This document shows, piece after piece, positions 33,509-41,475 of a DNA stretch of 64,000 bases. The translations under genes and the position numbers were made by a program. The stretch is taken from the NCBI RefSeq assembly GCF_037646705.1, contig NZ_JBBHER010000006.1:186001-250000 (forward strand). The letters run 5' to 3'. Source of the DNA: Pikeienuella litoralis (lineage in GTDB: Bacteria > Pseudomonadota > Alphaproteobacteria > Rhodobacterales > Rhodobacteraceae). The notes under the pieces were generated by a model. That model did no database searches and was not told the origin of the DNA. It saw nothing but the letters and a program-made list of their open reading frames with translations. How positions within the stretch are numbered: the stretch's first letter is position 1; each line of letters starts with the position of its first letter.

Positions 33509-35307
33509 CAGAAACTCACCCCGTCGACGAGGGCCGCGCCCGCCGGTTCAACCGGCTGAGGCGCGGGACGCATGCCGAGCAGCGGCGCGATCCGCTTCAC
33601 CGCCAGCCCGGCGGTGGGGGCGGCGGTCCAGCCGGCGGTGCGCCAGGTGCGGCCGTAGCGAAAGGTCGACGCCTCATCCAGCGTCACCACCAGCACGTAT
33701 TTCGGAGCCGACATCGGAAACGCGCCGGCGAAGGTCGAGATCGTCTTCGATCTGTCATACCCGCCCCGCGCCGCCTTGTCGGCGGTGCCGGTCTTGCCGC
33801 CGACCTCATAGCCCGGCACCTCGGCGAAATTGGCGGTGCCCTTCTCCTCGGCCACCACGGCGCGCAGCATCTCGCGGAGCGAACGCGATGTCTTCGCGGA
33901 GATCACCCGCGCCGCCTCGGTCGGCGGCGGCGCGTCGAGGCGCAGCGTGGGCTCAACCCGCAGACCGCCGTTCAGAAGCGACGCGTAGGCGGCGGCGAGA
34001 TGCAGTTGCGTCGCCGCGAGCCCGTGCCCGAAGGAGATCGTCATCGTCGAAAGATCGCTCCACCTGTCCGGGAAGAGCGGCTGGCCGAGGCTCGCTTCCG
34101 CGATCTCGACGCTTGTCGGCTTCATGAACCCGAGTTTTTCGAGGAACGTCTTCTGCGCCGTCGCGCCGATCGCCAGCGCGACGCGCGACGTGCCCACGTT
34201 CGAGCTTTCGACGATCACGTCGCGAAGGCTCAGTTGCGGCGGCATCCGGTGGAAATCGCTGATCCTGTATTTGCCGACCCGGATCGGCCCGGTGGTGTCG
34301 ATCATGGACTCGGGCGCGTAAACGCCGCTGTCGATCGCCTGCGCCGCGGTGAACAGCTTGAAGGTGGAGCCAAGCTCATACACCCCTTCGGCGACCCGGT
34401 TCATCATCGGCCGCGTTTTCGCGATCTTCGGGTCGTGCGTGTCCGGACGCGCGTTCGGATCGAAATCCGGCAGGCTGACCATCGCGAGGATCTCACCGTT
34501 CCGCGCATCCATCAACACCGCCGACGCGGCGATCGCGCCGAACTCCGCCATCGCCTCGCCCATCACCTCGGTCAGCGCCGCCTGCGCGACCAGATCGAGC
34601 GACAAGGCCAACGGCGCGCCGGCGCGGGCGGGGTCGCGGAGTTCTGCGTCGAGGCTCCGCTCCACGCCCGCCAGCCCGACAAGCTCCGCGTGATCGACGC
34701 TCTCCTCGCCCGTGGTGACGCCGCCGAGCACATGCGCCGCGATTCGCCCCGCCGGATAGAGCCTGGTCTCCCGGCGCCCGAAATAGACGCCGGGAATGCC
34801 GAGGTCATGCACCGCCTGACGTTCCGCCGGGCTCGCCGGGCGCTTGATCCAGACGAATTTCCGGCCCGGCGCGAACCTTGCGCGCACGATCTCTTCACTC
34901 AATTCCGGCAGGGCGGATGAGATGAGCCGCGCCGCCTCATCCGCGTCGACGCCAGCGCGCGCGGTCTCCGCCGGATGCGCATAGATCGCCCATGTCGGCA
35001 GATTGACCGCCAGAAGCCGCCCGTTCCGGTCCACGATCGGGGCCCGGTCGGCCGCGGCCGCCGTCGTCGATGCGGGGTCGAGCCGCGGCTCCACGGGCTC
35101 CGCCGCCGCCAGATACGTCATGCGCCCGGCCAGCGCCGCGAACCCGGCCAGAAAAAACACGGATACGACGAGGAGCCTCCACTCGGCGCGATCGGCGCGC
35201 GCGCGGCGCGTCGCTTCGCGCGAGCGCTCACGGCGCGCCGCGCGACGGGCGAGCGCGGCTTCGGCGCCATCTCCAAGCACCCGCGCCAGATCGGCGCCGG
35301 CGCTCAT
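33508..35307 (-). CDS. ftsI: Septal transpeptidase FtsI (PBP3)
   Basis: A 599-residue class B penicillin-binding protein. It has a highly basic cytoplasmic N-terminus (about 1-42), one transmembrane helix (about 44-64), a pedestal domain, then the transpeptidase domain with all active-site motifs: SxxK (GSTFKLF), SxN (SSNVGT) and KTG (GGKTGTAD). It crosslinks septal peptidoglycan with FtsW. The arginine-rich N-terminus is longer than in enterobacteria. Start overlaps the ftsL stop by 4 nt. Confidence 0.97.
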   Translation of the reverse strand: MSAGADLARVLGDGAEAALARRAARRERSREATRRARADRAEWRLLVVSVFFLAGFAALAGRMTYLAAAEPVEPRLDPASTTAAAADRAPIVDRNGRLLAVNLPTWAIYAHPAETARAGVDADEAARLISSALPELSEEIVRARFAPGRKFVWIKRPASPAERQAVHDLGIPGVYFGRRETRLYPAGRIAAHVLGGVTTGEESVDHAELVGLAGVERSLDAELRDPARAGAPLALSLDLVAQAALTEVMGEAMAEFGAIAASAVLMDARNGEILAMVSLPDFDPNARPDTHDPKIAKTRPMMNRVAEGVYELGSTFKLFTAAQAIDSGVYAPESMIDTTGPIRVGKYRISDFHRMPPQLSLRDVIVESSNVGTSRVALAIGATAQKTFLEKLGFMKPTSVEIAEASLGQPLFPDRWSDLSTMTISFGHGLAATQLHLAAAYASLLNGGLRVEPTLRLDAPPPTEAARVISAKTSRSLREMLRAVVAEEKGTANFAEVPGYEVGGKTGTADKAARGGYDRSKTISTFAGAFPMSAPKYVLVVTLDEASTFRYGRTWRTAGWTAAPTAGLAVKRIAPLLGMRPAPQPVEPAGAALVDGVSF

Positions 35308-35888
35308 CTATTGATCCTCATCGGGTCGCTTTCCCAGGCGCGATGCGACGGCCGCGCAGGCGTAGCCGTCGGCGCCGCAGGCGCGCTCCTCGCAGGCGCC
35401 GCCGGAATCAGCACCGGGATCGCGGGCTCAGGCGCGGCCGCGCGATGCGGCGCAGGCTCGCGCGCTTCGGCGATGACCACAGGCTTCGGCGCCTTCGGCG
35501 GGGAAGGCCGCGCCGCCTGGCCGCCGCCGCTCCGGCGCGCCGGCTCCTCCGGCGACAGCGCGTCGAGATCGATCAGCGCGACCGGCGCGAGCCCGTCGTC
35601 AGGCTGCCTCATCGGCGCCTCGGACAATTCGGCGAACCGCGAGGGCTTCATCGGCTCGAGCCCGAGCGCGTCCTGATTGGCCGCCACCAACCGATTCAGC
35701 CGATCCGGCGAATTCAACCACGCCCACTCAGCCTGCAGCACCTGAATCTCCTCTCGCTCGGCCGCGATGGCGCTATTGAGCTTCGCGATCGACTCAAGAC
35801 GCCCCTGCGTCGCGTAGGTCGTGCTGTAAGACCAGAACGACGCCACGACAATCAGCGCCGCCCCGACGACATAGAGCACCCAGCGCAT
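35304..35888 (-). CDS. ftsL: Cell division protein FtsL
   Basis: A 194-residue bitopic protein. One transmembrane helix (about 3-22) and a leucine-zipper-like coiled coil (IAKLNSAIAAEREEIQVLQAEWAWLNSPDRLNRL) form the FtsQ-L-B interaction region. A long Pro/Ala-rich tail (about 110-194) is an extension absent from the short FtsL of enterobacteria. Position between rsmH and ftsI confirms identity. Confidence 0.9.
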   Translation of the reverse strand: MRWVLYVVGAALIVVASFWSYSTTYATQGRLESIAKLNSAIAAEREEIQVLQAEWAWLNSPDRLNRLVAANQDALGLEPMKPSRFAELSEAPMRQPDDGLAPVALIDLDALSPEEPARRSGGGQAARPSPPKAPKPVVIAEAREPAPHRAAAPEPAIPVLIPAAPARSAPAAPTATPARPSHRAWESDPMRINR

Positions 35889-36898
35889 CAGCTTCGCCCC
35901 GCTTTGCGCATGGCGTCCGGCATGCCGAGCGCCGCCGCCGCCACCGCCGCCGCCGGCGCGCCGGTGCGCCGCGCGACGCGCATCCGGGCGGAGCGGGCGC
36001 GCGGGTTGCGCGCGATCTCCGCCGCCGACGGCTCCAGCGCCTTGCGGGTGAGGATTTCAAAACCGGGCGTCGGCGCCGGAGCTTCGGGCGCATGGCGCGA
36101 GCCGCCCGGCGCGGCGCCCCCCCGAATGCGCAAGAACCGCTTCACGATGCGGTCCTCGAGGCTGTGGAACGTGACCACGACCAGAACTCCTCCCTCCTCA
36201 AGCTTCGCCTCGGCGGCCCCGAGCCCGCGCGCCAGTTCGCCAAGCTCATCGTTCACGGCGATCCGGAGCGCCTGAAACACGCGGGTCGCCGCGTGCGGCC
36301 GGCCGGGTTTCGGCCTCGGCGCGTTTCGCTCCACCAGCGTCGCCAGCGCGAGAGTGCCGGTGATCGGCGCCTCGGCCCGCGCGCGGACGATGGCCCGCGC
36401 CAGCCTGCGCGCGCCCCTCTCCTCCCCATAAAAAAAGAAGATATCGGCGAGCGTCGATTCCTCCGCTTCGTTGACCAGATCCGCCGCGCTCGGCCCGTCG
36501 CCGCCCATGCGCATGTCGAGCGGGCCGTCCTTCTGAAACGAGAACCCGCGCCGCGCCTCGTCGATCTGCATGGACGAGACGCCGATATCGAACACCACTC
36601 CGGCCGCCGGCCCATCCAACAGCGTCGCCAGATCGCCGAACCTGCCTTCGACGATGTCCAGCCGGTCGCCGTAGACAGGCGCCCATTCGCGCCCGCGCGC
36701 CACCGCCTCCGGGTCGCGGTCGAGCGCGACGACCCGCGCCGCGCCGGCGTCGAGCAGGGCCGACGTGTAACCGCCCGCCCCGAAGGTTCCATCGACGATC
36801 ACGCCGTCCATGACCGGGGCGAGCGCGGCCAGCACCTCGTCCAGCATCACCGGCCGGTGCAGCGCGCGCGCCGCGGCGAGAGCTGTCGGCGCGCTCAC
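35888..36898 (-). CDS. rsmH: 16S rRNA (cytosine1402-N4)-methyltransferase RsmH
   Basis: A 336-residue SAM-dependent methyltransferase (former MraW) that modifies C1402 at the decoding site. Start HRPVMLDEVLAAL, SAM site IVDGTFGAGGYTSALL, GVSSMQIDEARRGFSF and VVTFHSLEDRIVKRFLR are diagnostic. Shares one base with ftsL and overlaps mraZ by 4 nt. Confidence 0.96.
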   Translation of the reverse strand: MSAPTALAAARALHRPVMLDEVLAALAPVMDGVIVDGTFGAGGYTSALLDAGAARVVALDRDPEAVARGREWAPVYGDRLDIVEGRFGDLATLLDGPAAGVVFDIGVSSMQIDEARRGFSFQKDGPLDMRMGGDGPSAADLVNEAEESTLADIFFFYGEERGARRLARAIVRARAEAPITGTLALATLVERNAPRPKPGRPHAATRVFQALRIAVNDELGELARGLGAAEAKLEEGGVLVVVTFHSLEDRIVKRFLRIRGGAAPGGSRHAPEAPAPTPGFEILTRKALEPSAAEIARNPRARSARMRVARRTGAPAAAVAAAALGMPDAMRKAGRS

Positions 36899-37416
36899 GA
36901 GCGCCCCCGATCGCCGGCGCCCGCCCAGTCCAGCTTGTCGAAATTCGCCCGCGCCTTCTCCATCAGCGCCGGGCGGGCCGCGGCGTATGTTTCAGGGTTC
37001 CAGATCTGGAACATGTTGACCTTGCCGACGAAGAACGCCTCATCGCCGATACCGGCGAGTTCCCGAAGATCCTTCGGCAGAACGATGCGCCCGGTCTCGT
37101 CGAGCGGCAACTGGCGCGCCTGCCCCGCCACCGCATCCGCGAGCGCGTCATATTCCTCGCCGAACGGGTTCATCCGGATCAGAGAATTGGCGAGGTTTTC
37201 AAAATGGCGCTCGCCGAATCCGACGATGGTGGGCGCGCCGCGCAGCTCGGGCATGAGGAAGAGAATCTGACTGCCTTCTCCTTGCAGCACCTTGCGGAAA
37301 GGCGCGGGGATCGAGACCCGGCCCTTGCCGTCGACCTTGTTGGTCGCGCTGGATGAGAAGAATTTCAGCAAGCGCCCGGGCCTCCCCGCCGGATTCGACA
37401 TCAATCGGTCCGTCAC
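36895..37416 (-). CDS. mraZ: MraZ transcription regulator of the dcw cluster
   Basis: A 173-residue AbrB-like DNA-binding protein with two SpoVT/MraZ repeats: NKVDGKGRVSIPAPFRKVL and LDETGRIVLPKDLRELAGI carry the D-x-K/T-GR motif. In E. coli MraZ represses its own dcw promoter. The GTG at 37416 is 17 bp from a 12-bp stem-loop; an internal ATG at 37401 is also possible. Clear TGGG-repeat MraZ boxes were not found close by. Confidence 0.94.
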   Translation of the reverse strand: MTDRLMSNPAGRPGRLLKFFSSSATNKVDGKGRVSIPAPFRKVLQGEGSQILFLMPELRGAPTIVGFGERHFENLANSLIRMNPFGEEYDALADAVAGQARQLPLDETGRIVLPKDLRELAGIGDEAFFVGKVNMFQIWNPETYAAARPALMEKARANFDKLDWAGAGDRGRS

Positions 37417-37432
37417 GCCCCGAGACGCGAAA

Positions 37433-37464
37433 CGGGCCGCGCATCCAATGCGATGCGCGGCCCG
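37433..37464 (-). promoter_or_regulatory. Strong leader hairpin of the dcw cluster
   Basis: CGGGCCGCGCAT and ATGCGCGGCCCG are a perfect 12-bp inverted repeat around an 8-nt loop, ending 16 bp before the mraZ GTG. On the minus strand it is followed by GTTTCGCG, only a weak T-run. It would form a very stable 5'-UTR stem-loop and may attenuate transcription or control translation of mraZ. Confidence 0.65.
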
Positions 37465-37870
37465 CAGCCTGTCCCTCGACGCCTTCTGACTGCGTCCGCC
37501 GCTTTTCGCGGTCGTAATCGCCTCGCCGCAACGCGCCCCGGCGCCTGTATGAACCTGCTCTTTTATCGTTTGAGCCAGGGGCCGCTGCTGAGGAAAGGGG
37601 ATACCATGGGATTACATGGTCTGCAAAGGAAATTTATGCCGCGCAGACCGGTCTCGAGTAATCATATGCGTAAAATTCGACGCACCCATGCGGAAAGATT
37701 TTGAATGTTCTCATGATATTCGTTTGATATTCTATTTTTGTTCTATTTTGAGTATGCGAGAGCCAACATATTCAGTGTCCCATGTGAATCCCTGATATTC
37801 CGCAGATTCCGATGCGCGTTCCCCGATCGGCCCGGTCGCAGAGCGGGACGAAGGCGAAAAGGGCGGGGAT
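37465..37870. other. AT-rich intergenic region, mraZ upstream
   Basis: About 400 bp without a gene, much more AT-rich at 37600-37790 than the surroundings. It must contain the mraZ promoter and probably regulatory sites. GATATTC-like repeats occur around 37725, but no single promoter stands out. A pair of 10-bp-spaced GGGGA/TGGGA words at 37597 and 37607 is on the wrong strand for a clear MraZ box. Confidence 0.4.
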
Positions 37871-37874
37871 TCGA

Positions 37875-37898
37875 AAATGAGGGCGGCGACTCGCCGCC
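37875..37898 (-). terminator. Probable rnpB terminator
   Basis: GGCGGCGA-G-TCGCCGCC on the minus strand (arms at 37891-37898 and 37882-37889) followed by CTCATTTTCG. It lies 24 bp past the 3' end of RNase P RNA. The T-run is short, so efficiency is uncertain. Confidence 0.5.
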
Positions 37899-37919
37899 AG
37901 CGGCGATCCGGAGTGGAGA

Positions 37920-38303
37920 TAGGCGCGGATGGCCTTTACGCCGGGTTCTGTCCTCACGCTTTCGCGCGATGGATGGCCATTCATCTGGGACGCGCGTCGC
38001 CGCGCGCCTCATGCGATCAACCCGGCCGGCGGGGCGGAGACCCCCTGCTCCGCCTTTCGGCGGCGCGGCCAGCCCTATTCGATCTTGCAGCCGGCGGGGC
38101 TTGCCATGCCGCCCCCGTCGCCGGGGGCGCGGTGGGCTCTTGCCCCACCCTTTCACCCTTGCCTCTCCGAAAAGAGGCGGTTTGCTTTCTGTGGCGCTTT
38201 CCCTCGGGTCGCCCCGGCCGGGTGTTGCCCGGCGCCGTCTCTCCATGCTGCCCGGACGTTCCTCACCCCTTTCGGAGCGCGGCCATCCAGCCATCCGCGC
38301 CGC
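37920..38303 (-). ncRNA. rnpB: RNase P RNA
   Basis: Catalytic RNA of RNase P, type A, about 385 nt; cleaves tRNA 5' leaders. The P1 ends pair exactly over 12 bp (GGCGCGGATGGC with GCCATCCGCGCC, 38301-38290 with 37933-37922). Universal blocks are present: GAGGAACGTCCGGGC near the 5' end, ACAGAAAGCAAACCGCC, GGTGAAAGGGTGGGGCAAGAG and ACAGAACCCGGCGTA near the 3' end. Protein ORFs drawn through this region are meaningless. The 5' end is about 26 bp from the amidase stop. Confidence 0.95.
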
Positions 38304-38329
38304 TCACCTATGCGCCGGCGCCGGCGCCG

Positions 38330-38815
38330 TCAACCATTTCCGCGCGGCGCCGGGTGGGCGAGGCCAAGCCGGGCGAGCCGGTCCCAGTCGAATTTCTCGC
38401 CCGGGTCGATCTTCCGGCCCGGCGCGACATGTTCGTGCCCGACCACGTTCCGCGCCGGGATCCGCCAGCGCGCCAGCGCGCGCGTCAAAAGCCGGTCCAG
38501 CGCCGCCATCTGCGGCTCGGGAAACGGATGGTAGCCATGCTCATGGCCCGGATTGACCAGTTCGATCCCGATCGACCGCGAATTCACATCCGTCTCGCCC
38601 TCCCAGCACGAGACCCCGGCGTGCCAGGCGCGGCGTTCTTCGGGCACGAGCGCCTCCACGCGCCCGTCGAGATGGATCAGCCAATGCGCGGACACCTCCG
38701 CCGCCGGATCGCAGAGCCGCGCGCGCGCGGCGGCCGCGGTCTTCATGCCGGTGTAGTGGATCACCACCATATCGGGGGGGCCGAGCACACGCCGATTGTG
38801 ATTTGGGCTTTGCAT
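38330..38815 (-). CDS. N-acetylmuramoyl-L-alanine amidase (AmpD/AmiD type)
   Basis: A 161-residue zinc amidase of the Amidase_2 family. VVIHYTG carries the first zinc His, and GHEHVAPGRKIDPGEKFDW the second His and the Asp ligand of AmpD-like enzymes. SAHWLIHLDGRVEALVPEERRAWHAG and SRSIGIELVN are typical. It removes the peptide from muramic acid, mainly in wall recycling. No signal peptide is visible from the ATG at 38815, so it is probably cytosolic. It runs into rnpB with almost no gap. Confidence 0.9.
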   Translation of the reverse strand: MQSPNHNRRVLGPPDMVVIHYTGMKTAAAARARLCDPAAEVSAHWLIHLDGRVEALVPEERRAWHAGVSCWEGETDVNSRSIGIELVNPGHEHGYHPFPEPQMAALDRLLTRALARWRIPARNVVGHEHVAPGRKIDPGEKFDWDRLARLGLAHPAPRGNG

Positions 38816-38845
38816 GGGGCCCGAATCTCGGCCAACCTTTCGGCC

Positions 38846-39439
38846 ATGTCCAGCCGTCCGTCGCCGTTGCCGAATCGCGTCTCGCCGTTTGGGGAGATCG
38901 TCGCGGATCCGGCGCGGGGCGGCTGGATGGGCAATCGCGGCGGGCGCATTCATCGGGAATGGCGCATCACGCGCCATCACGCCTCGGCCCGCTGGATCAT
39001 CTGCCGGCTCGCCTTCAAGAATCGCCGCCGGACGGTGATGAGCGCCGACAGCTACACCGAACTCTTTTTCCTCGATGAGGCGACCGCGTTCGCGGCCGGG
39101 CATCGCCCCTGTTTCGAATGCCGCCGGGAAGCGGCCCAGGCCTTCGCCGCCGCCTTCGCCGAAAGCCGCGGCGCCGCCCCGATGAAGGCGGACGAGATCG
39201 ACGCCATTCTGAAGGCGGAGCGCCGCGCGCGGCGCCCGCTGATCCGGCGGGCGGCGCTCGCCCCCGGCGCCATGGTCGCCGCGGCGGGCGCGGCGTTCCT
39301 CTATGACGGGGCCGACTTCCATCGCTGGTCGTTCAAGGGATACGCCCCCGGCGCCCCGGAGGGGCCGCTGACGCTGCTCACCCCCGTCTCGGCCCTCGGC
39401 GCGTTCCGCGCGGGCTATCGCCCCGAGATGCGGATCTGA
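38846..39439 (+). CDS. Conserved hypothetical protein with HRPCFECRR motif
   Basis: A 197-residue protein of a widespread uncharacterised family. Signatures are HREWRITRHHASARWIICRLAFKNRRR, SADSYTELFFLDEATAFAAGHRPCFECRREAAQAFAAAF and FLYDGADFHRWSFKGYA. The C-x-x-C with nearby His suggests a metal or nucleic-acid contact, not proven. It is divergent from the amidase (30 bp apart) and its last 62 nt overlap antisense the end of the RluB gene. Confidence 0.75.
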   Translation: MSSRPSPLPNRVSPFGEIVADPARGGWMGNRGGRIHREWRITRHHASARWIICRLAFKNRRRTVMSADSYTELFFLDEATAFAAGHRPCFECRREAAQAFAAAFAESRGAAPMKADEIDAILKAERRARRPLIRRAALAPGAMVAAAGAAFLYDGADFHRWSFKGYAPGAPEGPLTLLTPVSALGAFRAGYRPEMRI

Positions 39440-40232
39440 CGCCGGACTTCGGCGCAGGGGTTTTCGGCGTCGGGCTGCGGAGCGCGTCCGGATCCCGCTT
39501 CAGGCCAAGCTGATCGCGGAGGACCTTCGCCCGCACCTCCTCCACCGCGCCGACGGCGAGGTCGCCGAGCTGGAACGGCCCGTAGGAGATCCGGATCAGG
39601 CGATTGACCACAAGCCCAACCGCCTCCAGCGCGCGCCGCACCTCGCGGTTCCGGCCCTCTTTCAACGCGAGCGCGATCCAGAGATTGGCGCCTTGAACCC
39701 GTTCGATCTCCACCGTCATCGGCTGAAAGCGCTCACCGTCGATCACCACGCCGCGCCGGAGCGGCTCGAGCCCCGCCTCGTCGATCCGGCCATGCGCGCG
39801 GGCGCGGTAGCGCCGGGTCCACCCGGTCGCCGGCAGCTCCAGCCGCCGTTTCAGCTCGCCGTCATTGGTCAGGAGCAGGAGCCCCTCGGAATTCAGGTCG
39901 AGCCTGCCGACGCTCATCACGCGCGGCAACTCCTCCGGCAGGCGCTCGAAAACCGTCGCCCGGCCCTTTTCATCGCGCTCCGTCGTCACCAGCCCGGCGG
40001 GCTTGTGATACCGCCAGAGGCGCGGCGGCTCGGCCTCTCCGATCTCGGCGCCGTCGACCTCGATCCGGTCGCCCGGCCCGACATTCAGCGCCGGGCTCTC
40101 GATCCGTCGGCCATTGACCCGAACCCGCCCGGCCACGATCATCCGCTCCGCCTCGCGGCGCGAGGCGATTCCGGCGCGGGCGAGGCGCTTTGCAATTCGC
40201 TCGCCTGTGGTGTTGTCATCGGCATTCTGCAT
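39378..40232 (-). CDS. rluB: 23S rRNA pseudouridine synthase (RluB/RsuA family)
   Basis: A 284-residue protein. An S4 RNA-binding domain (about 9-57, RIAKRLARAGIASRREAERMI) precedes the catalytic domain with GRLDLNSEGLLLLTNDG (catalytic Asp in the RLD motif) and EGRNREVRRALEAVGL. This matches RluB, which makes pseudouridine 2605 in 23S rRNA. The C-terminus ends in a basic low-complexity tail (RGTRRGPRRG) that overlaps the opposite gene. Confidence 0.88.
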   Translation of the reverse strand: MQNADDNTTGERIAKRLARAGIASRREAERMIVAGRVRVNGRRIESPALNVGPGDRIEVDGAEIGEAEPPRLWRYHKPAGLVTTERDEKGRATVFERLPEELPRVMSVGRLDLNSEGLLLLTNDGELKRRLELPATGWTRRYRARAHGRIDEAGLEPLRRGVVIDGERFQPMTVEIERVQGANLWIALALKEGRNREVRRALEAVGLVVNRLIRISYGPFQLGDLAVGAVEEVRAKVLRDQLGLKRDPDALRSPTPKTPAPKSGVRSASRGDSPRGTRRGPRRG

Positions 40233-40261
40233 TCAAGCCGCATAAGCCGGAGAGGAACGGA

Positions 40262-40300
40262 ATGAAAGCGAAAAGGCGTCCAGCCCAGCCCCGCGCATGA
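40262..40300 (+). CDS. 12-codon leader ORF coupled to tadA
   Basis: ATG at 40262 with a good Shine-Dalgarno sequence (GGAGAGG, 6 nt upstream) reads MKAKRRPAQPRA and stops at a TGA that overlaps the tadA start (ATGA, 40297-40300). tadA itself has no Shine-Dalgarno sequence, so ribosomes probably arrive by way of this leader. It contains the arginine codons CGT and CGC, which are read by the tRNA that TadA edits. Its existence as a translated peptide is inferred. Confidence 0.55.
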   Translation: MKAKRRPAQPRA

Positions 40301-40758
40301 GCGGCTTCGCCTCATATATGCGCGAAGCGCTGCGCGAGGCCGAAGCCGCCGCCGCGCGCGGCGAGGCGCCGATCGGCGCGGTGATCTCGCGTCCGGGCGG
40401 CCCGATCATCGCCGCCGCCGGCAACCGCACGCGAGAGATGAACGACCCGACCGCGCATGCGGAGATCCTCGCGATCCGCGCAGCCTGCGCCCGCCTTGGC
40501 GTCGAGCGTCTGCCGGGGGTCGACATCCATGTGACCCTGGAGCCTTGCGCCATGTGCGCCGCCGCGATTTCCTTCGCGCGGATCGGCCGGCTCTATTACG
40601 CGGCCGCCGATCCGAAGGGGGGCGCTGTGGAGAGCGGCGGCCGGTTTTTCGCGCAGCCGACCTGCCATCACGCGCCGGAGGTCTATGGCGGGATCGCAGA
40701 GATGGAGGCGGCGGCGCTCCTGCGGCGGTTTTTCCGCGCGCGCCGCGATCCGAGCTAG
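40297..40758 (+). CDS. tadA: tRNA-specific adenosine deaminase TadA
   Basis: A 153-residue zinc deaminase converting A34 to inosine in tRNA-Arg(ACG), needed to read CGC and CGA. The motifs HAE (H54, catalytic E56) and PCAMC (C84, C87) bind zinc; GAVISRPGG and GRLYYAAADPKGGA are family-typical. No in-frame upstream start exists and the ATG at 40297 overlaps the leader stop. Normally essential. Confidence 0.95.
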   Translation: MSGFASYMREALREAEAAAARGEAPIGAVISRPGGPIIAAAGNRTREMNDPTAHAEILAIRAACARLGVERLPGVDIHVTLEPCAMCAAAISFARIGRLYYAAADPKGGAVESGGRFFAQPTCHHAPEVYGGIAEMEAAALLRRFFRARRDPS

Positions 40759-41057
40759 CGGCGGATGATGTTGACGCCGGGGCCGACCCCGTAGGTCGGG
40801 GTCTGGTCCCGGCGCAACCGATCGACGGTCACGCCCGGCCGGCGCGACAACTGATCGCTCTGATCGCGGATGCGGCCGGATTCGTCGAACACCGCCCGCC
40901 CCGCCTCGCGGCGGCGGCGCTCCGCGGCGGTCTCCTCCCGGTCGAGGCTCCGCTCCGAAGCGCCCTCGGACGATTCCGGCGGCGCGTCCGGCTCGGCGAC
41001 GGCGAACGGGGCGAGCGACGCCGCGACGAGAAACGCCAACGCCGCTCCCCGGATCAT
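40755..41057 (-). CDS. Small exported charged protein
   Basis: A 100-residue protein with a signal peptide (MIRGAALAFLVAASLAPFAVAE, cleavage near 22) and a very hydrophilic mature part with EETAAERRRREAGRAVFDESGRIRDQSDQ. No family is recognised. It follows the gene at 41059 with 1 bp between, so the two are probably an operon. Its stop overlaps the tadA stop region (convergent). Confidence 0.65.
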   Translation of the reverse strand: MIRGAALAFLVAASLAPFAVAEPDAPPESSEGASERSLDREETAAERRRREAGRAVFDESGRIRDQSDQLSRRPGVTVDRLRRDQTPTYGVGPGVNIIRR

Positions 41058-41058
41058 C

Positions 41059-41382
41059 TCACCGCGACTCGTCGAACCGGAAATCCGTCCGGCTTCGCCG
41101 GCTCAAGCTCCGTTTGGACCCGCGCGTGCCCGGCGTGAGAAGCGAATCGAAATCGAAACTGCCCTTGGAGCTCAGATCGCGCTGATCATAGCCCGACCCA
41201 TGGCTGAAAGGCGGCGGCGTATAGGGTCTTATGTCGGCCCCCGGCGAGATAAACGGCTCCGTATTCGGCCCGCCAACCGGCTGGCCGGCGGATGGCGCGT
41301 TCAACGACTGGGCCATCGCGCCGCCGGCGAGCAGGGCGTAGGCGGTGAACGACAGAATCGGCAGGCTCAGGCGCTTTGGCAT
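41059..41382 (-). CDS. Small exported protein of unknown function
   Basis: A 107-residue protein with a clear signal peptide (LPILSFTAYALLAGGAMAQS, AMA-Q cleavage) and a Gly/Pro/Ser-rich mature region ending in a basic SKRSLSRRSRTDFRFDESR tail. No family is recognised. First gene of a probable two-gene unit with 40755-41057. Confidence 0.65.
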   Translation of the reverse strand: MPKRLSLPILSFTAYALLAGGAMAQSLNAPSAGQPVGGPNTEPFISPGADIRPYTPPPFSHGSGYDQRDLSSKGSFDFDSLLTPGTRGSKRSLSRRSRTDFRFDESR

Positions 41383-41475
41383 CTTGGTCTCTCCTGCTTC
41401 AAAGATGGGTTGCGCCCCGCGACTTTCAACGGCGACCGACCGCGCCCGCGCTCGAATATGATCAGATCGCGGCGA

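Noticed and set aside
37597..37611. GGGGA and TGGGA spaced 10 bp as MraZ boxes
   Set aside because: Only two imperfect repeats, on the plus strand and about 190 bp from mraZ; usual sites have three or more repeats close to the promoter.
37877..38556. Protein ORFs through 37.9-38.3 kb
   Set aside because: The DNA matches all universal RNase P RNA blocks and its termini pair, so the frames are noncoding.
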